A stretch of 41,031 bases of DNA from the NCBI GenBank assembly GCA_947492885.1, contig CANLPK010000016.1:1-41031 (forward strand), in the 5' to 3' direction. Position 1 is the stretch's first letter, and every line of letters starts with the position of its first letter. The notes under the pieces are model-generated. The model was not told the DNA's origin, ran no database searches, and worked only from the letters and a program-made list of their open reading frames with translations. The position numbers and the translations under genes were made by a program. This document shows positions 1-8,828 of this stretch, piece by piece. The DNA comes from Bacteroidota bacterium. Lineage in GTDB: Bacteria > Bacteroidota > Bacteroidia > UKL13-3.

Positions 1-494
1 TTAATACTTAAACCAAACTTCCCTCCTGCAAAGGCATTGCCACCCCCAACTTCTAAATTCAATCCCACTTTTTTATTGATATAATATCGGCCTCCAACTT
101 GGGCTCCCCACCCAAGCCCAGAGGTATTGCTTCCTGGGTAGAAGTTATTCGACTTCCAAATGAAAAAACCAGCATTCACTCCTGCATAAAAATCCCAAGT
201 AGGAGGGATTAACAATACCGTATTGAAATGGTAGTTGGCATTTCCTGAGATACCGATAATGGTGTGATTGTAAATAACACTTTTGTATTTTTCACTATAA
301 GATCTGAATGAACCTTCGGCGCCTAAAGTAATGTCTTTATGAACACTATAATCCAAACCGAGATAAATTGGCAACCCCCATGAGGAAAGTCCAACCCCTG
401 CATTAATCTGCGATTTGCCTTTAGCCAAAGGGCTTTGAGCATTAGAAAATAGCATTGTTAGTGCAAATAAAATTGAGAAAAAAATACGTTTCAT
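1..494 (-). CDS. Outer-membrane beta-barrel protein, 3' end cut by the window edge
   Basis: The gene starts with ATG at 494 and reads left to the window edge without a stop. It encodes at least 164 residues. Residues 1-19 form a signal peptide ending near SNAQS. The rest alternates short strands rich in Gly, aromatic and polar residues (for example GGRYYINKKVGLNLEVGGG), which is the look of a small porin-fold or OmpW/OmpX-like barrel. The last visible residues (KFGLSI) suggest only a few residues are missing, because such barrels usually end on an aromatic residue. The specific function is unknown. It is divergent from rfbA and so probably not part of the polysaccharide operon. A weak -7-like element (TATTTTG on the minus strand, 533-539) lies about 40 bp upstream. 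Confidence 0.7.
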   Translation of the reverse strand, partial: MKRIFFSILFALTMLFSNAQSPLAKGKSQINAGVGLSSWGLPIYLGLDYSVHKDITLGAEGSFRSYSEKYKSVIYNHTIIGISGNANYHFNTVLLIPPTWDFYAGVNAGFFIWKSNNFYPGSNTSGLGWGAQVGGRYYINKKVGLNLEVGGGNAFAGGKFGLSI

Positions 495-915
495 TTTTTT
501 GATAATTAGTTAGTTTTGAATAAAAGGTCAAGCAAAATACAGGTGGATACAAAATCCCAAAAAGGGTTTAACCATTGCGACCTTGCTTTGCAAACCGTAT
601 GCCGTTTTTGGGAAATATTGAAATTAAAAAGAATAAAGCCATATTAAACGCACAATTCAATTATATATGCTGCTAATGTTCACCATTCGGAACTTTGGTT
701 TAGCATATAGGATACAAGTAGGTTATATTATCATAACTTTCTTTTATAAATCTTTAAACGCACCCCGCTTCAATTTATTTCAAATTATCGATGCTCGTTT
801 TAAAATTAAGTAGTTTGCTTAATTAGGGAGTCAATGATCAAAAAAGGAATACCCCTTTATTTTCTTATTTGCATACTATTGCATCAATTATATTTGCACT
901 TTAAACCCAAAGGAT
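495..915. other. Divergent intergenic region between the barrel gene and rfbA
   Basis: This 421-bp AT-rich stretch holds no convincing ORF. The recognisable signals are the rfbA promoter at its right end and a weak -7-like element for the left gene near 533-539. There is also a perfect 7-bp inverted repeat AATTAAG/CTTAATT (804-810 and 818-824, loop of 7) just upstream of the rfbA promoter. A wider 8-bp inverted repeat TATATGCT/AGCATATA lies at 664-671 and 702-709. The inverted repeats could be operators, but in sequence this rich in A and T they may be chance. Confidence 0.5.
868..896 (+). promoter_or_regulatory. Bacteroidota-type promoter of rfbA
   Basis: TTTG at 868-871 and TATATTTG at 889-896 are separated by 17 bp. 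This matches the -33 TTTG and -7 TAnnTTTG elements of the primary sigma factor in this phylum. Transcription would start around 903, giving a leader of about a dozen bases before the ATG at 916, with AAAGGA as a possible weak ribosome site. Confidence 0.6.
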
Positions 916-1776
916 ATGAAAGGAATTATTCTAGCTGGAGGAAGCGGCACTCGCTTGCACCCACTTACCTTAGCCATGAGCAAGCAAATGATGCCAGTTT
1001 ATGATAAGCCCATGATTTATTACCCACTATCAGTGCTTATGATGGCGGGTATACAAGAAATTCTTGTCATTTCCACCCCACATGACTTGCCCCACTTTAA
1101 AAAATTATTGGGAGATGGTAGTACCCTTGGCTGCCGCTTCGAATATGCCGAACAGGCCATACCAAACGGACTAGCCCAAGCATTTGTAATCGGCGAAAAG
1201 TTTATCGGAAACGATTCAGTATGCCTAATTCTAGGGGATAATATTTTCTTTGGTTCCAACCTTCAGGAATTGCTAGATCAAAGTAGCCATCCCGATGGAG
1301 GCGTGGTATTTGCCTACCATGTAAGCGACCCCGAACGTTACGGTGTAGTGGCTTTCGACGAAAATAACAAGGCACTCAGTATTGAAGAAAAACCCATTCA
1401 CCCAAAAAGTAATTATGCCGTTCCGGGCCTTTATTTTTATGATAATGATGTGGTACGCATTGCAAAAGAACTTAAACCAAGTGCTCGTGGTGAATATGAG
1501 ATCACCGATGTAAATAAACATTATCTCGAAGAGGGAAAGTTAAAGGTGGGAATCCTTTCCAGAGGCACAGCATGGCTTGATACAGGCACCTTTGCATCGC
1601 TTATGCAGGCAGGTCAATTTGTTCAAGTAATAGAAGAACGACAGGGGCTAAAAATTGGATGCATTGAAGAGATTGCCTACCGCAAAGGATTCATCTCCAA
1701 AGAGCAACTCATAAAAATAGCCGAACCCCTTACCAAGAGCGGATACGGTAATTATTTGCTGAACGTAATAAAATAA
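916..1776 (+). CDS. rfbA: Glucose-1-phosphate thymidylyltransferase
   Basis: RfbA/RmlA couples dTTP and glucose-1-phosphate to give dTDP-glucose and pyrophosphate, the entry step to dTDP-rhamnose and dTDP-amino sugars in the cytoplasm. The 286-residue length is typical of the family. Visible signatures are the N-terminal nucleotide-binding loop [11 protein letters not shown] (residues 8-18), the [15 protein letters not shown] segment right after it, LGDNIF around residue 106 that carries a metal-binding Asp, EEKP near 157 and WLDTGT near 221. It is the first gene after a clear promoter and sits 51 bp ahead of the SLBB exporter. The other rml genes (rfbB, rfbC, rfbD) are not in the window, so its end product cannot be told here. 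The only other sugar-nucleotide gene that might use its product is the DegT-type aminotransferase near 32 kb. Confidence 0.95.
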   Translation: MKGIILAGGSGTRLHPLTLAMSKQMMPVYDKPMIYYPLSVLMMAGIQEILVISTPHDLPHFKKLLGDGSTLGCRFEYAEQAIPNGLAQAFVIGEKFIGNDSVCLILGDNIFFGSNLQELLDQSSHPDGGVVFAYHVSDPERYGVVAFDENNKALSIEEKPIHPKSNYAVPGLYFYDNDVVRIAKELKPSARGEYEITDVNKHYLEEGKLKVGILSRGTAWLDTGTFASLMQAGQFVQVIEERQGLKIGCIEEIAYRKGFISKEQLIKIAEPLTKSGYGNYLLNVIK

Positions 1777-1796
1777 GAAAAAAACACTAATTTTAG

Positions 1797-1804
1797 TATC
1801 TTCG
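1797..1804 (+). promoter_or_regulatory. Putative -7 element before the SLBB exporter gene
   Basis: TATCTTCG followed by C fits the TAnnTTCG variant of the Bacteroidota -7 box and would start transcription about 15 bases before the ATG at 1828. No good -33 TTG lies at the expected distance, so this may be a weak internal promoter behind rfbA. Confidence 0.4.
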
Positions 1805-1827
1805 CGGGCTTATTATTGTTATTACAT

Positions 1828-4800
1828 ATGCGGAAACTCTTGATTTTTTTATTTTTTGTTTGTACTATTTCAATTCCGGCTTTAGGTCAGGTGGAAACGC
1901 CTTCGAATGAAGATGACGTAAATGCCCAAATTGATAGTGCCCTAAACAAAGCCTCCCAAGATTCCATTCTGAAAGCTGAGCAAAAAGCAAAGATTAAGAA
2001 GCTTAAGAAAAACAATACCATCCAGGCTGAAGACGTTATATCTGATGAAGATACTTCAAATGTTACTGTAAAAGGTAAACCGGAAACAAAGAAACAAGAA
2101 CAAGCACAAGAAGGTGAAGATAGCTTGCAAATATATCGCAAAGCATATATCGATGCCAAAACACCTAAATATCCTCCAGCAGTAATTTACGGTCAGGAGT
2201 TCTTCCGTAATGGTGATTTTAAATTTTATCAGAAGGCCGATGATGCACATGTTCCTGAAAACTATACTATCGGGCCAGGTGATGAATTGGGTATACAGGT
2301 ATATGGATTTAGTGATTTCAAAGGAAGCTACAAGGTTGGTACGGATGGAGCAATCTATGCAAAGGAATTAGGAAAAATTTTCCTCAAAGGACTCACCTTC
2401 GAAGAAGCCAAACGTGTGATCCGTCAGAGATTGGGTGCCACGTATAATACCGAGAACTCAGGCGTTGAAATAACACTTAACTATGCTCGTACAATTTTAG
2501 TTCATATTAGTGGTGAAGTTTTCAAGCCAGGATCTTATGTAATTCCCGCAATCAACTCTGCATTTAATGCACTCGTTGCGGTTGGCGGTCCCACCGATAT
2601 TGGATCGGTTCGTAATATCTATATCAAACGCGATGGTAAAATTATCGATACTGTAGATGCCTATGATATCCTTTTCAATCCAGCGAAATCACGTGAAATA
2701 TTCCTACAAAGCAACGACTACCTCATTGTTCCAGTTGCAACGAAAATAGTTAAAATTGATGGCGCAATTCGTAAACCCAACTTGTTTGAATTGAAAAAAC
2801 AAGAAGGCTTAAATAGCTTGATTACCTATGCAGGCGGACTTAACATGAGTGCCTATACGAAATCGGTCCTGGTTAAGCGACTCTCAGGTGATAAGATTTT
2901 AAATATCACTGTAAATTTTGATAGCTTGAAATTAGCTAATAAGGATTTCATGCTCTATCCAGGTGATGAAGTATTTATTAGAACCTATAATGCTAAACAA
3001 TATAACTTAGTTACAATTAATGGAGCTGTAGAAATTCCTGGAGAATTTGAGTGGAGAGAAAATATGCATATCGCCGACCTGATAAAAAATGCAGGGGGCT
3101 TACTCATCGATGCCTATACCGAAAAAGGATATGTTCTGCGCTATAACCCCAACTTAACAGTTACATATATCCCATTCAGCGTTAGCAATGCATTAAATTC
3201 TGATAAGAGTATCGATAATATGTTGCTCAACAAAAGAGATATTGTTTATATCAGTGGCAAAAACGAATTCTTCGATCCATTCAATATTACTATTGTTGGT
3301 GAAGTACGCAAGCCAGGTACATTTCCTCTCGCATCTAGGTTAAAAGTAAGCGATATCATATTCCTTGCTGGAAATGTAAAGCCCGAAGCATATCTCGATA
3401 AAGCAATTATTATTCGTACCAACGACGACTTAAGTAAAACGACGATTTCAGTAAATCTAAAAACAATACTCAGCGATACTGCAAGCCGTGAAAATATTTT
3501 CTTGAGCAAAAAAGATGTTATTACTGTATTCAATTTTTCATCTTTCCTCGATACATATAATTTCACTATCGAAGGTGCAGTGCGCAAACCTAGTACCTTT
3601 GAATTCGCCGAAAACACCCGAATTTCGGATATCATTCTTTTGGCAGGTGGTTTGAAAATTGATGAATATGTAAAAGAACTTGTTCAAATTACTCGTATCA
3701 ATCGCGAAGATTTCTCACTCTCTTATCTTCGTTTTAACCTCGCTAATATTCTTGAAAATCCGCAAAGTGATGATAATATTGTTCTTCAAAAAGGCGACTT
3801 AGTAAAGGTGTTGAATAAACGTGAATTTATTCAAGAATATAAAATCAGTGTGTATGGAGCGGTTAAGAATCCGGGTCCAATGCCTTTTGGTTACAACCTT
3901 ACATTACGCGACGTTTTATTAATGGCAGGTGGGTTTACTCAAGATGCAGAGAATGGCAGAATTGAAGTTTCTCGTATAATGAGAATTTCAGGAGCATCAG
4001 GAATGCCGGAGCCCATCAAACAAGAACTTGATACCTTCCACATTGAACGAAACTTATTAATTAATGCTACTACAGGTGTTTACACTTTAATGCCTTATGA
4101 TGAAATTTTCATTCGCTCAAAACGTGATTTTGTAAAACAACGTCACGTTTATCTAGGTGGTGAAGTGGCTTACCCTGGTATTTATGCGATTGGAAATAAA
4201 AATACAAGCATTAATGATATTGTGAATCGTGCAGGAGGACTTACTAAATATGCATTGGTAAAAGGCGCAACCTTATCTCGAACATATGATAATCCAGGAA
4301 AAGTATATTTCAATATGAAACGTGCAATCAACCGCCCTTGGTCACATTATAATTATGTTCTGGAAGATGGCGACTCCATCACAGTGCCTAAAATGAGTGA
4401 TCTAATTTATATTGCAGGGGCCTTGAAATTTGAAAATACCTTACGATTCCAAGGCGATACACTCGGAGATGCTACCTTCAGAGTTGATAACCTGAGCGTG
4501 CCTTATGTATACGGTAGAAGGGCTAAATTCTATATAAAAAGTTATACTGGAGGCTTCTCCAAATACTCAAAACGTGGAAAAACAGTGGTGGTTACCGCTG
4601 ATGGAAAAATTCGCCGTACGTATAATTTATTATTGTTCAGAATTTTCCCTAAAGTATCTTTGGGGTCCAAAATATTAGTGAAGCCAAATCAACGTAAGAT
4701 TGACCGAGATAAGGTGAAAGACTTGAAACAGAAACGTAAAATAGAACAACTGAAACCATCGAATCTTAAAGGAAAATTAAATGCAACAGCTGTTGAAGAT

Positions 4801-4875
4801 TATTACAAAACCTTTATGGATCGTATTACACAAGTATTATCTATTGTACTCTTGGCCCGCACCGCTATTAAATAA
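1828..4875 (+). CDS. SLBB-repeat polysaccharide export protein (Wza-like)
   Basis: This is a 1015-residue exported protein of the polysaccharide export family, which forms or gates the outer-membrane exit for capsule or exopolysaccharide. I chose ATG 1828 over the TTG at 1816 because it places the signal peptide (residues 1 to about 20, ending PALGQ) directly at the N-terminus. A Lys/Glu/Asp-rich stretch (about 25-110) follows, then a poly-export domain starting near NYTIGPGDELGIQVYG (about 145-230). After it come seven SLBB-type repeats, each beginning with a pattern like ITIVGEVRKPGTF and ending with LAGG-like turns: they begin near LVHISGEV, VKIDGAI, VTINGAV, ITIVGEV, FTIEGAV, ISVYGAV and VYLGGEV. 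Residues near the C-terminus are basic and then hydrophobic. Unlike enteric Wza it lacks a clear lipobox. It pairs with the Wzz-like gene 14 bp downstream. Confidence 0.88.
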   Translation: MRKLLIFLFFVCTISIPALGQVETPSNEDDVNAQIDSALNKASQDSILKAEQKAKIKKLKKNNTIQAEDVISDEDTSNVTVKGKPETKKQEQAQEGEDSLQIYRKAYIDAKTPKYPPAVIYGQEFFRNGDFKFYQKADDAHVPENYTIGPGDELGIQVYGFSDFKGSYKVGTDGAIYAKELGKIFLKGLTFEEAKRVIRQRLGATYNTENSGVEITLNYARTILVHISGEVFKPGSYVIPAINSAFNALVAVGGPTDIGSVRNIYIKRDGKIIDTVDAYDILFNPAKSREIFLQSNDYLIVPVATKIVKIDGAIRKPNLFELKKQEGLNSLITYAGGLNMSAYTKSVLVKRLSGDKILNITVNFDSLKLANKDFMLYPGDEVFIRTYNAKQYNLVTINGAVEIPGEFEWRENMHIADLIKNAGGLLIDAYTEKGYVLRYNPNLTVTYIPFSVSNALNSDKSIDNMLLNKRDIVYISGKNEFFDPFNITIVGEVRKPGTFPLASRLKVSDIIFLAGNVKPEAYLDKAIIIRTNDDLSKTTISVNLKTILSDTASRENIFLSKKDVITVFNFSSFLDTYNFTIEGAVRKPSTFEFAENTRISDIILLAGGLKIDEYVKELVQITRINREDFSLSYLRFNLANILENPQSDDNIVLQKGDLVKVLNKREFIQEYKISVYGAVKNPGPMPFGYNLTLRDVLLMAGGFTQDAENGRIEVSRIMRISGASGMPEPIKQELDTFHIERNLLINATTGVYTLMPYDEIFIRSKRDFVKQRHVYLGGEVAYPGIYAIGNKNTSINDIVNRAGGLTKYALVKGATLSRTYDNPGKVYFNMKRAINRPWSHYNYVLEDGDSITVPKMSDLIYIAGALKFENTLRFQGDTLGDATFRVDNLSVPYVYGRRAKFYIKSYTGGFSKYSKRGKTVVVTADGKIRRTYNLLLFRIFPKVSLGSKILVKPNQRKIDRDKVKDLKQKRKIEQLKPSNLKGKLNATAVEDYYKTFMDRITQVLSIVLLARTAIK

Positions 4876-4889
4876 ACCGAATTATACCT

Positions 4890-5951
4890 ATGGCAGAAAT
4901 TGCCCCGAACGAAAATAATCTATACGATTACCTGGCTATTGTTAAAGGTGCTTTCTCTCGATTATGGAATAGAAAATGGATTATCTTAGCAATCACTGTG
5001 GTTTTTGCTACTGTTACCTTCTTCTATTTGAAATTGAATAAAAAGCCGGTTCAATATGTTGCGAATTGTACCTTTATGCTGTACGATTCCGACAAGGGTA
5101 TCAATTCGCTCTCAAGTGTTTTAGGCGCAAATACAGCCAGTGGCACAAGCAATAAAGATTTAATTATTTACTTGCTTGGCTCTCGTCGTATTATTGAAGA
5201 TATGCTACTTTCTCCAGCCTACTTCAATGGCAAGGAAGATTTCGTTGTAAATCATTATGCACGAGTACATAAATTCGATGAGTCTTGGAATACTCATCCG
5301 CTGCTAAAGGATTTTCGATTTAAGAAAAAACAAGATTTAGCATATTCCGATTTTCAAGATAGTGTTCTTGGCGGCATCGTTAATAGGATTTCTAGTCAGG
5401 AATCATTCGATATAGATATGAAAAGCTGGAAGATGAGCATGTCATATCGCGACGAAGATGAACACTTCGCTAAACTGATCGTAGAAAAACAAATAGATGC
5501 CCTTTGTGCATTTTATATCTCCCGTAAAAGAGTAAAAGGAGTTGAGACTGTTGATTTCCTTCAACAAAAAAGAGACTCGCTTACAATTGCATTGAGAGGT
5601 ACCGAAATGTCATTCGCTGCTTGGAAAGACTCAAATCAAAGATTGATAAAAGCTTCAGGTAGTGCGGAAGAAGGTAAATTCCGCGGTGATTTAACGATGC
5701 TTAATTCGGCATTATTGGAAAGTACTAGACAATTGGAAATGGCGAAACTCACCTTGCTCGATGAAAGTCCAATCGTTCAAACAATTGATACACCTAAATA
5801 TCCTCTTCCCAAAAATGTAACTTCCAATTGGAAATTAATATGGGTTATTGTGAATATTATTGGGTTTATTTTAATCGCAGCGATCACCGTTGGGCAAAAG
5901 TATATTTCGGATTATTTTAAAAAACAAAAACTATCGCACGCTAAAAGCTGA
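4890..5951 (+). CDS. Wzz-like polysaccharide co-polymerase / chain-length protein
   Basis: This 353-residue inner-membrane protein has the layout of polysaccharide co-polymerases. There is a cytoplasmic N-terminus, a first membrane helix at about residues 29-48 (KWIILAITVVFATVTFFYL), a long periplasmic middle with a helical central part, a Pro-rich segment (PKYPLPKN) and a second membrane helix near 314-335, followed by a basic tail. Members set chain length of surface polysaccharides together with a Wzy polymerase and dock onto the outer-membrane exporter. No tyrosine-kinase (Walker) domain is fused. It lies 14 bp after the SLBB gene and 21 bp before the NeuB-like gene, so all are probably one transcript. 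No Wzy is visible in this window. Confidence 0.8.
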   Translation: MAEIAPNENNLYDYLAIVKGAFSRLWNRKWIILAITVVFATVTFFYLKLNKKPVQYVANCTFMLYDSDKGINSLSSVLGANTASGTSNKDLIIYLLGSRRIIEDMLLSPAYFNGKEDFVVNHYARVHKFDESWNTHPLLKDFRFKKKQDLAYSDFQDSVLGGIVNRISSQESFDIDMKSWKMSMSYRDEDEHFAKLIVEKQIDALCAFYISRKRVKGVETVDFLQQKRDSLTIALRGTEMSFAAWKDSNQRLIKASGSAEEGKFRGDLTMLNSALLESTRQLEMAKLTLLDESPIVQTIDTPKYPLPKNVTSNWKLIWVIVNIIGFILIAAITVGQKYISDYFKKQKLSHAKS

Positions 5952-5972
5952 GCGATATAATACCAGAAAAGA

Positions 5973-6854
5973 ATGTTTAAATTTGATTACAAAGAGCCTA
6001 AAGTGATAGCGGAAATTGGATGCAATCACATGGGAGATTACGCCATCGCAATTGAACTTATCGACCTAGCAAAATCTTGCGGTTGTAAATATGTGAAATT
6101 TCAAAAACGCAATTCAAAGGAATTGCTTACCGATGAACAATATAATGCACCGCACCCCAATCCATGGAATAGCTACGGTTCTACTTATGGCGAACATCGC
6201 GAAAAACTTGAATTCAGCGCCGATCAACATCGCGACCTATTCGCATATTGTGAGAAAGTTGGAATAGAATACTCTACTTCTGTTTGGGATGTTACCTCCG
6301 CTAAAGAAATCATTGCATTACAACCTCATTTTATTAAGGTTCCTTCTGCATGCAATAATAATTTCGAAATGTTACAATTGCTTCGCGATGAATATAAAGG
6401 GCAAGTTCAAATTTCTTTTGGAATGACTACGCAAGCAGAGGAAGATGGTATCGTTTCGTTCTTCGAAGAAACAAATCAAGCAAAATCACGTTTAGTTGTG
6501 TATTCTTGTACAAGTGGATATCCTGTACCTGATCATGAAGTTTGCCTCCTTGAAATCAATCGAATGTATAATAAGTTTGCAGATCGTGTTTTTGAAATCG
6601 GATTTAGTGGGCATCATAATGGAATCGCACTCGATATTGCAGCATTTACACTGGGTGCACGCTGGATTGAACGTCACTTTACTGCCGATCGAACATGGAA
6701 GGGCACTGACCATGCCGCTAGCCTTGAAAAACCAGGTATGGAGAAATTAGTGCGCGATCTGAATGGTACTTTTAAAGCACTAACTTACAAGCACGAAGAG
6801 ATTCTTGAAATAGAAAAAGTGCAACGCGAGAAATTGAAATATCGCAAAAATTAA
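5973..6854 (+). CDS. NeuB/SpsE-family nonulosonate synthase without SAF domain
   Basis: This family condenses phosphoenolpyruvate with a hexosamine-type sugar (or its phosphate) to make nine-carbon acidic sugars such as Neu5Ac, legionaminic acid or KDN. The TIM-barrel motifs are present: AEIGCNHMGD (13-22), VKFQKRNS, IKVPSACNNN, SFGMTTQAEE, CTSGYPVPDHE, GFSGHH and IERHFTADRTWKGTDHAAS. The usual family form GYSDHT is GFSGHH here. The protein is only 293 residues and stops after the barrel. Classical NeuB is about 340-350 residues and ends in an antifreeze-like SAF domain, which is absent. The next gene is a KdsC-like phosphatase 1 bp downstream, which fits a route through a 9-phosphate such as KDN-9-phosphate. 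The exact substrate cannot be read from the sequence. Confidence 0.85.
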   Translation: MFKFDYKEPKVIAEIGCNHMGDYAIAIELIDLAKSCGCKYVKFQKRNSKELLTDEQYNAPHPNPWNSYGSTYGEHREKLEFSADQHRDLFAYCEKVGIEYSTSVWDVTSAKEIIALQPHFIKVPSACNNNFEMLQLLRDEYKGQVQISFGMTTQAEEDGIVSFFEETNQAKSRLVVYSCTSGYPVPDHEVCLLEINRMYNKFADRVFEIGFSGHHNGIALDIAAFTLGARWIERHFTADRTWKGTDHAASLEKPGMEKLVRDLNGTFKALTYKHEEILEIEKVQREKLKYRKN

Positions 6855-6855
6855 A

Positions 6856-7377
6856 ATGACAAGCCAACTCCAAAATATTAAACTTCTTATAATGGACTGT
6901 GATGGTGTACTTACCGATGCAGGTATGTATTATAATGCAGAGGGAGATAACCTAAAGAAATTTTCTACCTACGATGGAATGGGTATAAACCTATTGCGCC
7001 GGATTGGAATTAAATCTGCAATTATCACTGGCGAAAACTCACCTATCGTAGCACGCAGAGCAGAGAAATTAAAAATTGAACACGTATATTTAGGATGTGC
7101 CGATAAGCTAACTGCAGCGAGGGAAATATGCATGAACGAGAAAATTTCAATTCGCGATATTGCATTTATTGGAGATGATATCAACGATCTTGAGCTGCTT
7201 CGTAATGTAGGTTTCGCAGCCTGTCCGCCCAACGCTAGGAAGGAGGTGAAAATGATTGAAAATATTCACTTGCTTGAAACCCCAGGAGGGCAAGGTACGG
7301 TAAGAGAGCTAGCCGACTTAATTTTAAAATCTAAAGGAATTAAAATTGGCAACCTACTTCAATCAAATATTCAATAA
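6856..7377 (+). CDS. KdsC-like HAD phosphatase (nonulosonate- or KDO-phosphate phosphatase)
   Basis: A 173-residue HAD hydrolase of the capless, tetrameric KdsC type. Motif I is MDCDGVLTD with nucleophile Asp14 and Asp16. The Thr/Ser motif lies in IITGEN near residue 57, a conserved Lys is in CADKL (84), and the metal motif GDDIND is at 106-111. KdsC removes phosphate from KDO-8-phosphate, and close relatives act on KDN-9-phosphate or Neu5Ac-9-phosphate. It follows the NeuB-like gene with a single base between them and precedes the SDR by 9 bp, so I infer that it dephosphorylates the NeuB product. A role as the housekeeping KDO-8-phosphate phosphatase remains possible, since no kdsA or kdsB is nearby. 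Confidence 0.85.
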   Translation: MTSQLQNIKLLIMDCDGVLTDAGMYYNAEGDNLKKFSTYDGMGINLLRRIGIKSAIITGENSPIVARRAEKLKIEHVYLGCADKLTAAREICMNEKISIRDIAFIGDDINDLELLRNVGFAACPPNARKEVKMIENIHLLETPGGQGTVRELADLILKSKGIKIGNLLQSNIQ

Positions 7378-7386
7378 TAGCCTACA

Positions 7387-8169
7387 ATGAATACAAATCC
7401 CGCAATAATACTCACTGGAGGCCTCGGACTGATTGGCAAGTCAACAGCACATTTTCTAGCGAGTAAAGGCTACCATATCATCATCGTTGACATTGCCCCT
7501 AACTGCGATTTCATCTCAGATAACATTAGCTATATTCAATTTGATTTAATGCTAATTGAGAACTATGCAGCCTTGATGGAAATGGTGAAACAACACACCG
7601 ACAATCTTAAAGGCGTAATAAATAATGCCGCATTCAATCCGAAAGTAGAAGATAATAGCATCAGTGTTGGGAAATTTGAAGATTTGAATTTACTCGAATG
7701 GCGCAAAGAAGTAAACCTGAATTTAACAGCACCGATCTTTCTTATTCAAGCGCTATTACCGCTATTTAATCATGCCGATGCCACACCATGTAAAATAGTA
7801 AATGTTATTTCAACTTACGGCTTAGTACCCCCCAACCAAGATATTTATAAAGGACTTGGTGCGATTCAAGGAAAGGAAGTATTTAAACCGATTAATTACC
7901 CAGTCACAAAAGCAGGACTTGCCATGGCAACGAAATACTTGGCGGTTTATTTGGGCGACCGAGGATTCAATGTTAATGGCATCGCTCCAGGTGGAATTGC
8001 TAATAATCAACCTCAAGTATTTGTTGATGCCTATGCCGCGCTTACACCCATGAAGAGAATGGCCAAAGTGGAAGAGATGATGGAAACATTTTATTTATTA
8101 TGCAGCAAAGGAAGCGATTATATCAATGGACAAATTATTGCCGTTGATGGGGGATGGACTGCTTGGTAA
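7387..8169 (+). CDS. SDR-family oxidoreductase (PtmA-like)
   Basis: A classical 260-residue short-chain dehydrogenase. It has the cofactor loop TGGLGLIG (10-17), the NNAA motif (79-82), catalytic Ser142 (VISTYG) and YPVTK with Tyr171 and Lys175. A conserved tail GSDYINGQIIAVDGGW is typical of the family. A long segment between Ser and Tyr (QDIYKGLG...FKPIN) resembles SDRs found in nonulosonate loci, for example the PtmA group linked to legionaminic acid in Campylobacter flagellin modification. I infer a role in preparing or modifying the acidic sugar, but the substrate is unknown. The gene is embedded between the HAD phosphatase and the GNAT gene. Confidence 0.8.
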   Translation: MNTNPAIILTGGLGLIGKSTAHFLASKGYHIIIVDIAPNCDFISDNISYIQFDLMLIENYAALMEMVKQHTDNLKGVINNAAFNPKVEDNSISVGKFEDLNLLEWRKEVNLNLTAPIFLIQALLPLFNHADATPCKIVNVISTYGLVPPNQDIYKGLGAIQGKEVFKPINYPVTKAGLAMATKYLAVYLGDRGFNVNGIAPGGIANNQPQVFVDAYAALTPMKRMAKVEEMMETFYLLCSKGSDYINGQIIAVDGGWTAW

Positions 8170-8218
8170 AAGATGCCATCTTTAGATTGATCACAGAAAT
8201 AATATCAATTAAAAATCT

Positions 8219-8758
8219 ATGCTACTTATTCGTAAAGCTACCAGTAATGATGCAGAAGCAATTCTTAGCATATACAAACCATTTATCGAAAATACTGCTA
8301 TCACTTTCGAATATACAGTTCCTGATATCGAAGAATTCCGATTGCGTATCAATCCAATTATAGAACATTATCCGTACCTGGTTTGTGAATTTAATAATCA
8401 AGTAATTGGTTATGCCTATGCACACAAATTTCGTGAACGTGCGGCCTACGATTGGGATATAGAAACTTCTGTTTATGTCGATGAACAATTCCATCAACAA
8501 GGAGTCGCCACAAAACTCTATGAAAAACTTATTGATGAATGCACTTTACAAGGCTTTCATAATGCTTTTGCTGGCATCACCTTGCCAAATATTAAAAGCG
8601 AAAGATTTCACGCAAAATTAGGATTTACAGAAATTGGAGTATTTAAAAATGCGGGATTCAAGCAAGGTGCCTGGCATAGCGTGCTCTTTATGGAACGCAA
8701 TCTTATTCCTTGCGAAGGAACTCCAGAGCCCGTGAAATCCAAACATACAGGGAATTAA
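8219..8758 (+). CDS. GNAT acetyltransferase, phosphinothricin/L-amino-acid N-acetyltransferase-like
   Basis: A 179-residue GNAT protein. The acetyl-CoA binding motif is at QQGVATKLYEKL (about 96-107), preceded by the strand ETSVYVDE. The pattern of LPN-x-KSERFHAKLGF, then FKNAGFKQGAWHSVLFMER, is that of the PAT/MnaT (YncA) group, which acetylates small amino-group substrates such as phosphinothricin or methionine sulfoximine. The gene is 49 bp after the SDR and ends the operon before a hairpin. It could acetylate an amino sugar of the cassette, but its closest motif match is to amino-acid acetyltransferases, so it may simply be a passenger. Confidence 0.8.
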   Translation: MLLIRKATSNDAEAILSIYKPFIENTAITFEYTVPDIEEFRLRINPIIEHYPYLVCEFNNQVIGYAYAHKFRERAAYDWDIETSVYVDEQFHQQGVATKLYEKLIDECTLQGFHNAFAGITLPNIKSERFHAKLGFTEIGVFKNAGFKQGAWHSVLFMERNLIPCEGTPEPVKSKHTGN

Positions 8759-8781
8759 TTTTCAAATATCCTCAAAAACAA

Positions 8782-8808
8782 AAGCCACAACTTTGCAGGT
8801 TGTGGCTT
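8782..8808. terminator. Bidirectional hairpin between the GNAT gene and ftsZ
   Basis: AAGCCACAAC (8782-8791) pairs perfectly with GTTGTGGCTT (8799-8808) around a 7-base loop. A-rich sequence flanks the left side and T-rich sequence the right. It sits in the 70-bp gap between two convergent genes and can stop transcription from both the polysaccharide operon and the dcw operon. Confidence 0.8.
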
Positions 8809-8828
8809 CTTTACAGTTCACATAAAGG

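Noticed and set aside
664-709. TATATGCT/AGCATATA wide inverted repeat as an operator
   Set aside because: Eight AT-rich bases separated by 30 bp can easily occur by chance and they do not overlap a promoter.
1816-1827. TTG start adding MLLH to the SLBB exporter
   Set aside because: ATG 1828 places the signal peptide at the N-terminus and keeps a sensible distance from the -7-like element at 1797-1804.
8169-8183. AAAGAT/ATCTTT hairpin between the SDR and GNAT genes
   Set aside because: The stem is 6 bp of weak pairs with a 3-base loop and no T-run, so it is unlikely to terminate; the GNAT gene probably stays in the operon.
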